Positions 38,601 through 50,809 of a stretch of DNA of 64,000 nucleotides are shown here, piece by piece. This DNA is from Acanthopleura granulata (taxonomy: Eukaryota; Mollusca; Polyplacophora; Chitonida; Chitonidae): positions 27,294,265 through 27,358,264 of the forward strand of contig JABBOT010000002.1 in NCBI GenBank assembly GCA_016165875.1. The letters are read 5' to 3'. Positions within the stretch are counted from its first letter, which is position 1, and the number at the start of each line of letters is the position of its first letter. The position numbers and the translations under genes were made by a program. The notes beneath the pieces are model-generated. The model did not search any database and had not been told where the DNA came from. It saw only the letters and a program-made list of their open reading frames with translations.

Positions 38601-41600
38601 ACTGATACCAACTACATGTGTGGGGTGTATCAACCACACATGTAGTTGGTATCAGGAGGGCTTTGTAGCTTACTGTCATAATGAAGTAGGGGGAGATAAT
38701 TCAATATACATGTACCTGGTAGGTATAAGCCAGCAGGCATTGCAGTAGCCAAAAAGAAACGGCAGATAAATCAAAACAATATTTTATTATTTCATGAAAT
38801 GTTTTCATTTTCTTTAATAAATATACTTTTTGTGACTTATAGATATAGATATGAGTTCTGCTATTCTCAGTGTTGCTGTCTCTTGTTTGTCATTTTGATT
38901 TTTTTCTCGACCTGCACACTAACTTCCACATGATGTTTACCTTTTGTTTGGGATGAAATACAAGATCGTGCATTCACAGATTACCTTGAAATTTTTATCT
39001 CAACATTTTGTTACCAACCATAATCCACCTCCCTTGTAAACAGGTCAGTTTTGTGGAGAAAAAAGTGCAGCCTGTATCCATAGATTTTATGGCATTTGTC
39101 TTGCACAAAATAACTTTTTGGTGTCAATAATTGTGACTTTAGTTTACCACGTGGTCACCCATGCTGTCATGTCCATGTTGATGGACCTACATTGAATTAC
39201 CTCCCCTGTTACCTCAATATTTTTTTTTTGACGTGAATCTACCTAACTGGACACTTTGTCCAGTACCAATCTGATGGAGTGGGCCCATCGTACTGGCTGC
39301 ATTTTATTAGGGGTTTCTGTTGGTTTTAGATTTCATTTAAAATGGCTTAAAGAAGTTATATCATTTAAGAGTATATTCTGTGCTAGTGAAGCATTTTGTG
39401 AATGTCGCTGAAGTGATCGGATTTTTAGAAAGCAGCTTACATTCAAAGTGTAGGATTTGTCAAAATTTGTATTATCCAGGCACAACAAATTTTCCAGTTC
39501 TTACTGGTCATTTGCTGGGTTGATATGAACCAGCAGATGTCTGTCTTGAAGGTATATCCTCATGCTACTTTACTTTGAAATAATGTCAGGGACCATGCCT
39601 AAGTGCACTTCAAAAACATGACATTTATACTTGAGTGTGGCATCAAGGGAGGTAATTTGTTGACGCCCTGTTGATCAGCAGATGTTGAAATGTTAAACAT
39701 TATAACACATAAAGTAAGAAAGAATGTTGTTTTTGTTTCAGTTGAGACCTCCACAGCCTGCAGTGTATCTCTTTGTTTTTGATGTGTCTTTCAATGCCGT
39801 GGAAACAGGTGAAAATGTTCATAGTGCTCATTAAATTGTCAAGGAAAATATTCCAGATTGCTAATGGCAAAAACATCAAAAGTGTAACTTTAACAGCTGA
39901 CGTTTTGTGGAGAATCCTGATTTAAACTATCATTCAATGATACCTTAACTTTCATTGTTAGTTTACAATCAATGCGATATTGTAGGGTGTATATGCATGA
40001 CTGTGTAACACAACCGTGTAGTAATATGCTGGAAAACACATGTTTTGCAGGTTATTTGAATGTGTTTTGTGAAACATTACTGGATGAGCTAGACAAATTG
40101 CCAGGGGATGCTAGAACGCATATAGGCTTCATAGCCTTTGATAGGGCAGTGCACTTCTTTAACCTGGCGGAGGGATTGTCACAACCACAGTTACTGACAG
40201 TTTCTGATGTAGATGGTAAGTACATACTGTTAACTTTTATCTTTAATCTTACAGTTAAAAACTACAAGGGAGACTCACCTGCCTTTGAACTGAGTATGCA
40301 TTTAGGTAGATCAATGTAAGTTTTGTTTTGCTGTTGTGTTGTATGTTGGTTAGGAATGTTTGACTCTTATGACTTGATGATGGTTACAGGCACGTGTTGG
40401 TACAAATCCATAAGAAAGCCAACTTGTACTGTAGCTGGTTTACATATTGACAGCTTGTCTTTTAGTGTTGTGATTTCTCTCTTCCAGATATCTTCTTACC
40501 TAGTCCAGACAATTTGCTGGTGAATGTTCATGAAAGTAAAGAGCTTGTGATAGATCTTCTCAACCAGTTACCAACACTGTTTGAAGACAATCAAGAAACA
40601 GGGAATGCTCTGGGAGCTGCACTTCAGGCTGCCTATAAAATGATGGTTAGCTTGAGAGTTACTTATACTTGTCCAATTGTGCGATTATGACGGTGAACAA
40701 AGTCTACCATTTTATATAAATAAGAATAACCTTCATCATGGGGTGATCTTTATTTTCCATTGGCCAGTATATGGTGACATGATATTCCATAAAACCTGAT
40801 GTGCCACAGTAACCGAAATTAAGACCACATTCATGATTCAGTGGCCAAAGTTCTTGCGCCAATAGCCAACAATCTTGATTGATTTTACTAGTTATCACCC
40901 CTGTCTACTCTATATCATCTGCTTCTTAGTAAAGCAAAGTGTCTGACTGTGGGTTACTCAGGTAGAAAACAATATGGTTGGATGTTGATAATATCTAAGA
41001 ATCAGAACTTTCCTATTAGTTACACTTTTTGTTTGAAAGGTATAGGGCATGCTATAGGATAGAATATTGGGAATGGTCAGCTCTCGACAGGTGATGTTCA
41101 GCATTGTTGGAACAGACAATTTCTGATATCCTATCCCACACCTTGCACTATCTGTGTAATAGTACAACATACCACATACCTAGAACTGGTGGAACATTGT
41201 GCTTTTTTTACACTGTAAGTCTAAAACAGAGAGAACTTACCTTCTAGTTGATGTGTTTGTAGAGCGCAACAGGTGGGCGAGTGACTGTCGTACAGACATG
41301 TTTGCCTACAGCCGGACCTGGAGCATTGAGTGCCAGAGAGGACCCAAATCTGCGCAAATCTAAAGTATGTCTTCTGCCACCAGGCATTTTTGACAAGACT
41401 GTGTTTTTGAAGGAGTGTGACTGAACTTAGAGATGCACCAAAACCTCATTTACTTTTGATCAAATGATTACTTTTAAGTTATTGTGTTTTATATCTATGC
41501 TGAAAGAATATATACATATAGTTTGAAATTTTATGATGTAATACTGTTTTGTTCCATCTTGCTCAGATTACTGAATTTTATTAATCACTAATCCTCTGAT

Positions 41601-44600
41601 ATGATGATCTGTTTTTGAAGGATGTTCAAAATCTTGGACCAGCGACAGATTTTTACAAGAAGCTAGCTTTAGACTGCTCAGCCCAGCAGATAGCTGTTGA
41701 CCTGTTTCTGTTGAATGGCCAGTATGCTGATGTGTCAACATTAGGTACATTTATTACATGTGGCGATCACATTTTCCTTGATGCCAAATCTGCCTCTTTA
41801 ACTAATAGCCTTTACATGTCAGTAAAGCTGTCCATTACTACATACATGTGTATGTACGTGTGGTTTGAAAATTTATTCTACAGTCTGTACTTTAATACCA
41901 CAAATGTGTGGCCTTAGTGGGTTTTTTTTTTTTGGAACAGATTAACTGCAATTTTTAAGAACTTGTTTTTGTTGCATGTATTCATCTTTATAATGTGTCT
42001 TCTTGATTTTGATTGAGCGGCTGGATGCAGAGACTTTGAACTTGGTGGCTTTGATTGCAGCTTGTATATCCAAGTACTCATCAGGTTGTATTTACTCATA
42101 CCCATCGTTCCATGCAATGAGAAACCCTCCCCAACGTGACCGGTTAGAGGTGGATCTGCGTCGGTATCTCACCCGCAAGATTGGTTTTGAAGCAGTAATG
42201 AGGATTCGCTGTACCAAAGGTAGGCCTGTTGTCTGTTGTTTCCCTATTGCGCTCTTGTGATAGTTATCTCCCCTGTATTAAATATTATACCTCAGAAATC
42301 ATCGTTGACATAAAGGTATTACCTGTGAATCACCAGCTCTGACATTGCCCTGAAAATTCACAGAACAAATGTATATTTAGAGCCAAGTATAGGTCTTAGA
42401 ATATTATTTTTGTGTTGATATTTACATTTGTCCAGTGGGATATCACCCTACTTTCTGAACAAACCTTGAAATTTTTTACTTCATATCGACAGAACTCTCA
42501 GAATCAGGCAAAACGAGTGACTTATTTTGACTTGGTTGGAATTTTCGGTCAAGTACAGTAATTCACTTATTTTATGTGTTTCAGGTCTCAGTATTCATAC
42601 CTTCCATGGTAACTTCTTTGTGAGGTCCACTGACTTACTTTCCCTCCCCAACATTAACCCTGATGCTGGCTTTGGCATGCAGATGTCTATAGAAGACTCC
42701 CTCACGGATTCACCCACAGTCTGTTTCCAGGCTGCTCTTCTCTACACATCTAGCAAAGGTCAGCAGTAGATCTCATGTACTTGAAAGATATTCTGGTAAG
42801 GAATTTGCCACATACAGCAATCTTTTTTTGAACATTTCATGCTTGCTTTAGAAATTTTAGCTTTGTTAAAAAATCAAATGACTAATCAAACATTTCAGGT
42901 ATCATTTGTATTTTTTGGGAACTGGTTGGTCATTGTTCAAAGTAACATTTTCATAGACATTTCATTTATTTAGGTTTTGTATGGTAGCATTGTGCATAAA
43001 GAAAAGCAACAGTTTTGTTTAAAGAGACTGTACCTGAGAATTTCTGTGTCCTGACTGATTAAAAGACATATTGCAATCAGAAATTGCATTGTTCAGAACT
43101 TTTCTATGATATGCATATTCAAGGTTGCAGCAGCCAGTTTTTAGAACTGTGTCTCAAGAACATGCATATGACATCACTATGGCTGCCAATACGTCGATTG
43201 GAGGATGCTCCGTGTGTTCCATATATACATTAATGGGGTGTTGGAGGAAAAGTACTGAAAATTCGGGTATTGTCTCATTAATGGTCTTTTTCATGTTTGT
43301 CATCCTACAACTAGGTGAGCGTCGGATACGAGTGCACACGATGTGTTTGCCGGTGACTAACCAGGTGAATGAGGTGTTTGCAGGAGCAGACCAGCAGACA
43401 ATTGTGGGGCTTCTCTCTAAAATGGGTAATTATATTTCTTGCACACATCTAGTTCTTTTTCTACATTTAGGGCCAAACTGGATACAATCCTATACTAATA
43501 AAACAGTGCAGTTTCGAACAAAATGCTGCAAGAATGAAGAATATCATGAAGAGTTATTGTTACCCTGATTAATGACCTACTAAATGTGTGCTTTTTTCAG
43601 CTGCAGACAGATCAGTCACATCATCTCTAAATGATGCCCGAGAAGCTATGATCAATGCAGCTGTGGATGTCCTCTCAGCCTATGGCAGTAATCTGACTGC
43701 CTCACAAAGGGCTGGAAACCTCATGATATCCCATTCTCTCCGACTTATCCCATTGTATGTTCTGGCCTTGTTGAAATGTGTGAGTATGCCAGTATAATGG
43801 TTATCCACAAATCAGTTTTCTATGTTGATACCTTCAGATTGATAAGCTTAAGGCGACGTTCTGGCTCTAAGCTAACTGCAACCATAGTGCTGGCCACTGT
43901 CGTATAAGTGAAATATTCTTGAGTATGATGTATAACACCAATCATATAAATAAATAAATGTAAGCCACCTGAGGTATAATGCTTGGCCACAGGCTTTGTC
44001 GTTAGAAGCACACGTAAACCTCTCTTTACATTGTTGAAACATATTACCCTTGAGTGAAGTGCATTATGTGAAATAAATTTCCTGACTGTTGATATTTGTC
44101 TGTGTTTGTTGTTGTCAAACAGTTGGCATTCCGAGTGGGCTCAGTGACAAAGCTGGATGACCGTGTGCTGGCCCTAGAGCGTTGTAAGACGCTGCCACTG
44201 TACCGCCTCATGCAGATGATCTATCCAGACCTGTACCCAGTTCACACTCTCACTGATGAGGTACAACCAGTCACTGATGTTGCAATTTACCAACATGTCT
44301 GTTATCTGTTACCTAAGATGAATTCCTAAGACTATGAAGGAATATGATGTGTTTGTATATAATCTTTTCAAAACTTTATGACTATTCATGAAATGTTATT
44401 CATGTGGCAATACAGTGAATTTGCCATGAATGATAGCCTAGGAGCTGTTAGTTTCAGCTGGAAGTCTACCAGGAACCCGACAGGGTAGAATTGTCTTTTA
44501 CTTAAAAACTTGTTATTTCATTGTAGAATGGATTGAACTTGAAGGAAGGGGTGATAGCCCAGCCCCCACACCTCCAGCTGTCCTCAGCTAATTTGGACAA

Positions 44601-45699
44601 ACATGGGGCTTTTCTTATGGACACAGGAGATGACATGTACATGCTAGTGGGCAGTGCCATCAGTGATCAGTTCTGTCAGGAGGTCTTTGACAAACCCAAC
44701 TTTATGTCTTTAGAAACTGGACTGGTAAGATCCCTATTAATGTAACTATTCTTGATGTGATGTATCATAAAGCATCATAGTTTGGTATAATTAAGTATTG
44801 AAAATCTGTTGTTGATCAAATGTTCTGGAAAGTTTGGCCTGCTCTCCGTAACTTGCAGGCGGAAAAGTTTCATAGCATTTGCTTTTTGTATTTTGTTGAA
44901 CCTCTTAAAGGGAAAGACCCAGCAAAAATAAAGGTATGGTTTGTAATAAGACCGTTGAGAACTGCATCTGAAAATATCTTCTCTTACATTTTAAGATTGT
45001 ATTGTGGGTGTTATGGACCATATTGATAATGTGTGAACAGTTTTGTCCACCTCTGTGTGTACTCCTGTAATGTGTGCCTGTTTATGGAAATCTAATGTGA
45101 CATTTAGAGTTCTGCTCTCACCACAACTTCATTTTTGTGGTGTCTGTGCCATTAACTAATGTAATTTATTAATGCATTGTGTTCTGTCCTGTCTTTAGAA
45201 CTCTCTTCCTGAACTGGAGAACCCCACATCTGAGAGGTTGAGAAACTTTATCAATTATCTGATGGATCAGAGGCCAAATGGTGTTACTTTTACAGTCATA
45301 AGGTATAGCAATTTTTTCTGCTGCTGATGAATTAGAACGTTGTATTATCTGTGGATCTTGAGTTGTAAGACATATACATGTACAAATTCAATCATATTGG
45401 GAGTTGATTGAATGGCAGTGACAACTTGTTTTAGCTTTCCACTTTTATCACCATTGATTTAATTCATTGATGGTTACAATTTTGTACATTTTACTCTATA
45501 ACATTTCAGATATGTGGCTTCCAATTCATTATGACAATAATTATTAGAAATTAGCATATCAACATTGTTTGCGGTTTGTTGCAGAGATGACAGTAAGGAA
45601 AGAGGATTATTTTTCCAGCACATGGTTGAGGACCGTTCGGAATCAACGATGTCCTACTATGAGTTTCTACAGTACTTGCAGAAACAACTCAAGGGATAA
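26656..45699 (+). CDS. SEC24A/B-like: COPII coat cargo adaptor SEC24, A/B class, complete
   Basis: Cargo-binding subunit of the inner COPII coat (SEC23-SEC24) at ER exit sites. Coding exons: 26656-26755, 28351-29034, 29919-30023, 32290-32382, 32787-32923, 33214-33807, 34463-34578, 36797-36899, 37137-37263, 38181-38290, 39742-39808, 40051-40215, 40488-40645, 41263-41364, 41621-41744, 42061-42219, 42585-42758, 43315-43425, 43601-43779, 44123-44260, 44527-44724, 45199-45302, 45585-45699. They join in phase to 3963 nt, about 1320 residues (human SEC24B about 1268). Residues 1-571 are disordered and Pro/Gln/Gly-rich, with ten tandem QQFGGPSGPG repeats. Next come VNLLQ, LLNKARLPLG, the zinc finger (Cys 657, 660, 678, 681 in VRCRSC..WKCNLC), the trunk (YLFVFDVSFNAVETG), the beta-sandwich and helical domains (RYLTRKIGFEAVMRIRCTKG, SAYGSNL, LYVLALLK), and the gelsolin-like C-terminus ending QYLQKQLKG. 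The A/B class is chosen from the zinc-finger and helical regions. Exons 3 and 4 are symmetrical (phase 1-1) and could be cassettes. Confidence 0.96.
33038..33108 (+). pseudogene. Decayed duplicate of SEC24 exon 4 in intron 5
   Basis: The sequence AATAGAACCCACTTC, then TTCTCCTGTTAC, then TTGGA parallels exon 4 at 32285-32360, including the TAG acceptor. In the exon phase it reads EPTSWKVFASSPVTK and runs into TGA at 33106-33108, where exon 4 continues open. One 3-bp gap separates the copies. It is therefore a dead or dying exon copy, about 0.75 kb downstream of its source. Confidence 0.7.
33259..33570 (+). repeat. Coding minisatellite in SEC24 exon 6
   Basis: Ten tandem units of mostly 30 nt plus a partial eleventh, encoding variants of QQFGGPSGPG (the first unit is nine residues). 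Variable positions include QQY, QQFRG, QQFVG and PSDLG. Units differ at silent as well as replacement sites. It lies in the disordered N-terminal arm and the frame is never broken. Confidence 0.93.
33811..34462 (+). other. SEC24 intron 6, weak tRNA-like SINE trace only
   Basis: Near 33868-33945 a stretch with GTGGGTTTAATTCTGGCTC (B-box-like) and an upstream Cys/Ser-tRNA-like run suggests an eroded SINE, ending in an ATTAAATAAAT stretch. Nothing else is recognised in this intron. Confidence 0.25.
37795..37949 (+). repeat. tRNA-SINE family A copy, diverged
   Basis: Contains GGAAGGTCTGCCAGCAAGCT, GTGGATGGGTTTTCCCTGTG, TTTCCTCTCACAATGGTGCTGG, TTCAGTATTGTTAAAATACC and an AATAAATAA tail, in SEC24 intron 9. 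The head is not recognised. Confidence 0.65.
38602..38655. repeat. Perfect 22-bp inverted repeat with 10-nt loop
   Basis: Left arm 38602-38623 is the exact reverse complement of right arm 38634-38655; the arms begin CTGATACCAACTACATG and end CATGTAGTTGGTATCAG. The loop is GGTGTATCAA. It lies in SEC24 intron 10 and pairing does not extend beyond the 22 bp. It would form a strong hairpin in either RNA strand. Confidence 0.9.
42425..42520 (+). repeat. Dispersed repeat family B copy
   Basis: Contains CCAGTGGGATATCACCCTAC, TTCTGAACAAACCTTGAAAT, CGACAGAACTCTCAGAATCA and GGCAAAA, in SEC24 intron 16. It aligns with 48772-48910 and 9748-9880. Confidence 0.6.
43873..43960 (+). repeat. tRNA-SINE family A, 3' fragment
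   Basis: Contains CATAGTGCTGGCCACTGTCG, TATAAGTGAAATATTCTTGA and ACACCAATCATATAAATAAA, in SEC24 intron 19. Confidence 0.75.
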
Positions 45700-47050
45700 G
45701 TCAAATTGCAATAATATTTGTTCATGTGTAATTCAGTTCCCTAATGAATACATACAGTTAACTTGTGTATTTAATCAGTTAGTAATCTAAACAGTTATTG
45801 GGGTAGTATTACATGTACCAGAGCATTAGTCATAGATTCTTTGTTGGCACTTGTATAAATGTATCTGCATCAGTGGTTCATCAGAGGAATCTGATATTAA
45901 AAAAATCCTTGGTACATTTTGTGCCTTATTGCCCATGTGTGACCATTTATTATCATTTACATAAGTATGTGTAAATACATGTGACACGAGAAAGGCTCAA
46001 TGATAATTACATCAAATGCATGATGATTACACATAAGGCATAGATCTTGGCTATATAATTTCACCACAGTTGTATGAGGTTGTTGACTGTGGAATTGCCA
46101 AAAGGATAAAATGTGATTCTAGATCATACAGCTATGTACAAGGATTACAGGTTTGGAGTATATATGTACAGCCTAACCCACAGTGATTATATTTATATGG
46201 CGAAGTATCTGGTCACTTGTAAATGGGGACAGTTTTACATTTGTTCATTTTGTCTTATGATCTGCTCTATTAAAAAAAATTTGTTCTTTTGATTCTTTAA
46301 TATATATGTGGTTCATGAAGGTGTAATTTTGTCATCTTAGCTTGCATGTTTCTTTACTTTGTGTGTGATTGTTATGCGAGGGTAAATCTTGATGTGTGCA
46401 TGTATTGTGGTTGTGTTGTGCTCAGTAAGCAATGTGAATTTGGTCGATGAACTTCAGTGGGTATATTTTTGATGAAAAGTGCTGATCAGTGTGTAAAGAT
46501 ATTTTCTTTCTGCATTCTAGGCTTTACGCAAATAATTTGGTTAAATATGCACATGCTGTAGCATGTGAAATGTAGGCAAGTCTTAGATATCCTGTGACTT
46601 TTGATTTAATCTATGTATTTGTAGATCTTATATGCAGATTTACCCCCCCATTGCACACAAGCACCTCTACACATGCCTGTGGTCATAATTTTGGCATTTG
46701 CTTCTGTAGTGATTTCATATTGTGAAAAGGTGTGTGTAAATGGTATATACAAAAGAGCCACATTGATAATTTGTTTCATAGCAAGTGTTTGTGATAAATT
46801 TGACTTTATTTTATCCAGAAGATATCTGGGATTATTTTATGTGTGCACACAAAATGAAGAGGAAGCCACACTGAAAAAGTACACTTTCCCAAATCCAATA
46901 GCTTTCTTAGGTCACCTTGGACAAGATATGGAGTGCTCCAGGCAAACCTTGTTACTGGTGGTGTTCTGTTGTTTTACGAGTGTGTTATGTAATATCTTTG
47001 TTGTCCCTAATGTATTTAATCCTATGAATAAAGTTGCATAGGTGTTTTAT
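45700..47050 (+). other. SEC24 3' untranslated region
   Basis: AT-rich sequence after the SEC24 stop codon, with AATAAA at 47027-47032 followed by AGTTGCATAGGTG; a second AATAAA is at 47431. The 122-codon frame 46673-47041 inside it has no family resemblance. A UTR of about 1.3 kb is plausible for this gene. Confidence 0.6.
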
Positions 47051-47589
47051 CTGTAAATACATGTATTAATGTCCAAAACAATTCTGGTATATTATACATA
47101 AGAGTTTTAATATCAGATAGTTGCTGGGTGTATGAAAATATGATTTGTAACCAGAGAATTGTTCGTGACAATGTTAATCTGCCTTGATTGGAATTTCTAG
47201 TGAAGGGTCACTGGTTCTATTATCTACATTTATTTATGCTGGATTCTTCAGAATCCACACCCGTTTCCACCAGCGCGCCAATTATTTTCTGTATATGTCG
47301 TACATGTAAGTACTGTCTGGGAAATGTGTCGTACATGTAGAATTGTACAGCACATCACAGCTCCTTTGGAGTGGTTCAAACGACATGTACAATGAGAAAT
47401 TCAACTTATTTTAAAACCCACAAATCATGAAATAAAATATAAAATACTGAATGCATTTTGTGTGTTCTTTCTCTTTCTCTATAAATGCGAGTGTCTTCCA
47501 GGGGTGGTATAAAACAGTTTAGGTGTTTAGACAGAGGTGATCAAATCAGTCCTAGTATAAATTGGGTGTAGGATCTCCATTGTCAAGGG

Positions 47590-47757
47590 GGTTAGCACAG
47601 TGCAATGACCCAGGAGCATCTTACTAATGAGGTAGCTGGGAGTCCAGCTCACGCTGACTTCCTCTCCAGCCCTATGTACCTGCAACCTGCAAATGGTAGT
47701 GGGTTTCCCCAGGGCACTGCCAGGTTTCCTCCCACCAATCTTGGGGAAATCCTAAGG
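47590..47757 (+). repeat. tRNA-SINE family A copy, head and body without 3' tail
   Basis: Contains GTTAGCACAGTGCAATGACC, the B-box region GGGAGTCCAGCTCACGCTGA, CTTCCTCTCCAGCCC, GGTAGTGGGTTTCCCCAGGG and TTTCCTCCCACCAATCTTGG. It stops before the TGAAATATTC block. Confidence 0.7.
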
Positions 47758-48002
47758 TGTGGAATGGAGTTAATTATAGGAGCTTAGGATGCAGCTAAAC
47801 TGGTTGGTCGTCTTTACAACAGAAACCAGAAACTTGATGGTAACAAATATGATTTACTTCACCTCAGAATGATCCAACATATCAAATGTGAATCCATATT
47901 CAAGGTGGTTCAGCTTTGGCGGTTGGACAAATATCATCACTGTATAACCCTTTCAGCATAATGTGCCAGTGGGACTGTGTGTGTTTGCCTAAGAACTGAT
48001 GT

Positions 48003-48185
48003 ATTTATTTCTTTGGAGGTTTATGCTAAACATGAAAATATTTCACTTTTAAAATGGAAACCAAGATCATTGTTGGAGGAAATTGGGCTGAGTCTGGAGG
48101 GAAACTCACAACCATCAACAGATTGCTGGCAGACTTTCCCACATACCATGCGAGGGGAAACCAGTCTGAGCTGCCTAAGCACTGA
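48003..48185 (-). repeat. tRNA-SINE family A copy, strongly diverged
   Basis: In plus-strand reading: GGTTTATGCTAAACATGAAA, ATATTTCACTT, then GGGAAACTCACAACCATCAA, CAGATTGCTGGCAGACTTTC and GGGGAAACCAGTCTGAGCTG. These follow the order of the reverse-oriented full copy at 57220-57476. Confidence 0.5.
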
Positions 48186-48350
48186 ATCCCTTACTTACCA
48201 GTGTTATCACTATTTATTAACTGCCATAATTCATATATAAATGACTAAAAACAAAAACAATGGCATGGTATTAAAGAAGCTTTGTATTATAAGATAAAAA
48301 CATGCACACAACAAAAACATGTTGAAAGCTGGTAAGAAATCTACATATGG

Positions 48351-49784
48351 TTACCAATATTTAAATACAACATCTGTTTTTTGTTTCACAGTTTGTATTT
48401 CCAGCTTGACTGGACATTTTAGAAGCTGAGCCAGCATTTCTTCTGTGTATCCCCATAAAAAGTACATTTTCCTGGCAGCGATGCCTTGGTGCACAAGTCC
48501 TGCTAAAATCACCAGGTTATGCTGCCTTTTGATGATGACCTCAGACAGGAACAGATTATGCCACGTGCCCATAATAAACTTCCTTATAAATATGTCCTCC
48601 ACAACAGTGTCCTTTTGTCTTCCCTCTTCATGAAGAGTAGCTGAGGAGTAGGAGTCAAACATTTTGTGGATTGGCATTATCAGTTTTTATTCAACAATTG
48701 TAACTGTTAACCATCTGAGCTTGACCAAAATACACTGGCTTTTAGAGGCAAATAAGTGTTATAAAATCTTACTTTTGGTGCTAAAACTTACATTTCCCAG
48801 TAGTGTATCACCCTAACTTCTGAAGACACCTCAAAACACCTTTCTACAGTCAACAAAACTCACAATCAGGAAAAACTTGGCAACTTAGTCACGAACCTAA
48901 TTACAGGTGATTTAAAATAATTCACATTAAATCTGAGTAAAAAAAAAACAGAATTAGAACCCTGTTTGATTTAACGATTTAACTGTGTGTAACTGTCTTT
49001 CCATTAGAAACATTACACTCATGGTAGACAATCCTCATGGGACATCTTGAGGAAGTGGAAGTGTTTCTATATTGTACACCAATATGGTATAGTAAACAGC
49101 ATTACAATAGGACAGGTTAACCAGTGTTACCAATGTTATTATTTGTAAAGACAGAAACGTAACGTGAATCCTGATGATCAGTCTTCTTTAGGACAGTGAC
49201 ACTGATTACATGTACTTCTTTCTCATCATAATACTTTGAAAATCTGATGGGGATGGGGGAACAATTTTTATTATTTATTATCATTATTTCAGATATATTT
49301 TATAATCTCATCTAGTTACTATTTTTGGCCCTCCAAAAATAATGAGTTCTGATGCATGGAATAAAAAAGAAGTGCAGATGGGCAGGGGAAACAAGGAATC
49401 AAAACTATTTTGCCTTACATGACAACAAAATTTGCTGGTCAAAGATTTGCTAAAAACATTTCTTAGGTCATATTAAAACTAAGCAATTACTACCATTTCT
49501 ATCACCTTCAAAAAATGTTAATATTTGAAAAGGGAAAAAATCTAGCACTCAACACTATAGCAGCTGATGCTCGTATCCTTACAGGTATTCCAGGAATTCC
49601 ATGATTTGGTGACGCCAATCTTATGTGGGGGCTGGGACTGTTCATATGTCAAGGGTAAAGTTTTGTTGATTGTTGTTTTTGGTTGACCTGCTCGACGATT
49701 CTTCATCAGAACTCTGGTGGTGCTGAGTTGTCGTATCCCAGCACTACCTTCTGTAAGTGCTCTTGATATGCATGAAATCATCAT
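48351..49784 (-). CDS. MRPS24: Mitochondrial small ribosomal subunit protein uS3m, complete
   Basis: Structural protein of the mitochondrial 28S ribosomal subunit. Two coding exons on the minus strand, 49583-49784 and 48351-48640 (202 and 290 nt), join at phase 1 (CC T|GTAAGG ... CTCCTCAG|CT) to give 163 residues (human 167). The N-terminus MMISCISRALTEG..RQLSTTRVLMKNR looks like a mitochondrial presequence. The mature part carries PLTYEQSQPPHKIG and KSWNSWNT, then VVEDIFIRKFIMGTW, KRQHNLVILAGL, ARKMYFLWGYTEEMLAQL, KCPVKLEIQTV and the C-terminus VVFKYW, which parallel human MRPS24 throughout. An acceptor (TACTTTCAG) lies 12 nt upstream of the ATG, so a non-coding first exon is likely further right, probably near 50.9 kb, head-to-head with SAR1. 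A reverse-strand AATAAA (48213-48218) lies 130 nt past the stop. Confidence 0.92.
48772..48910 (+). repeat. Dispersed repeat family B copy
   Basis: Contains TTTTGGTGCTAAAACTTACA, TTTCCCAGTAGTGTATCACC, CTAACTTCTGAAGACACCTC, AAAACACCTTTCTACAGTCA, ACAAAACTCACAATCAGGAA and CCTAATTACAGG. It lies in the MRPS24 intron and is the most complete copy. Confidence 0.6.
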
Positions 49785-50809
49785 TTTCTTGACTAGCTGA
49801 AAGTACAGAAAATCAGAGGAAAAACTTTGTAATCATAATAACTACATGTATATCAACTGTTCCCCTACCACTGAGCTGAAATTTCATGTGCTGTTGGCAT
49901 GAGTGTAGACCTACCATATTCAAGCTTATTATATTATAAATTGGCCTCATGTCACATAATCTTTTGCGCTGAATCCAAATATGGCAATAATTTGTACTGT
50001 ACCGAAAGTTTCAAGATTTGAATAAAAGCAGAAAAAAAAATAGCTAAAATCACTGAATTTTTTTTCTTGAACACTTTAATTACCGGTACACTCAACAGAT
50101 CCGTTTGTAAGCAATTTGACATACTATGTTCGATGGTGCATGTCTAATACCTGTGGGATGCATCATTGTCAATTCATTTTTGGATATTCTCCGTTGTGAA
50201 GCAATTACATTTAGCCATGTATAATGAAAACTACACATGCTATAATGATGGGACCTGTACCAGAGTGTAGCCCATGATCTCTTCTTTCATGTGCAGACAT
50301 ATTAGCTATGATCAATAGGTTGCTTTTTTTCTTTTTTGAAGACTTTTTAATGATGTTAACTTTCACTTGTAGGCTAAAAGTTTTATTTTCAACAGAAATG
50401 ACATTGTAATCTTCCTATCCACTTTCCGGGTCGATGAAACCTGCCTCTTGTTTAATTATTTCTTTTTCATAACATAAAACAAGGATTCTGCAGAAAGTTC
50501 TAGATATCACCTAGATATACAAAAGATAACAAGTACACTAACTTGACTCGAGCTACCACTTCTACTAGTCACCACTAGGGCTTTTTCTGCACAACTACAA
50601 TATTTCGCTTTATCACAACAGAATTGCCACATTTTCATACAGTTCTCTATTCTCTATGTACGGGTATTCACAGATGTACACACAGTTGATAAAATAAAGA
50701 ATCAGAATAGCTGGACAACGATCACCCACACCTCAGGAGTTTTATCTCTGTAACCATAATGGCTGGTTAAATGGGAAAGTACCTGACAATGTGTGCGGCA
50801 CGTCATACC

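Noticed and set aside
38602..38655. Hairpin as a microRNA precursor
   Set aside because: The stem is only 22 bp with no flanking pairing; an animal pri-miRNA needs roughly 33-35 bp. A perfect duplex without bulges is also atypical. Reported as an inverted repeat instead.
46673..47041. 122-codon plus-strand frame after SEC24
   Set aside because: It lies wholly in the SEC24 3' UTR, ends at the AATAAA signal and has hydrophobic AT-driven composition without a family match.
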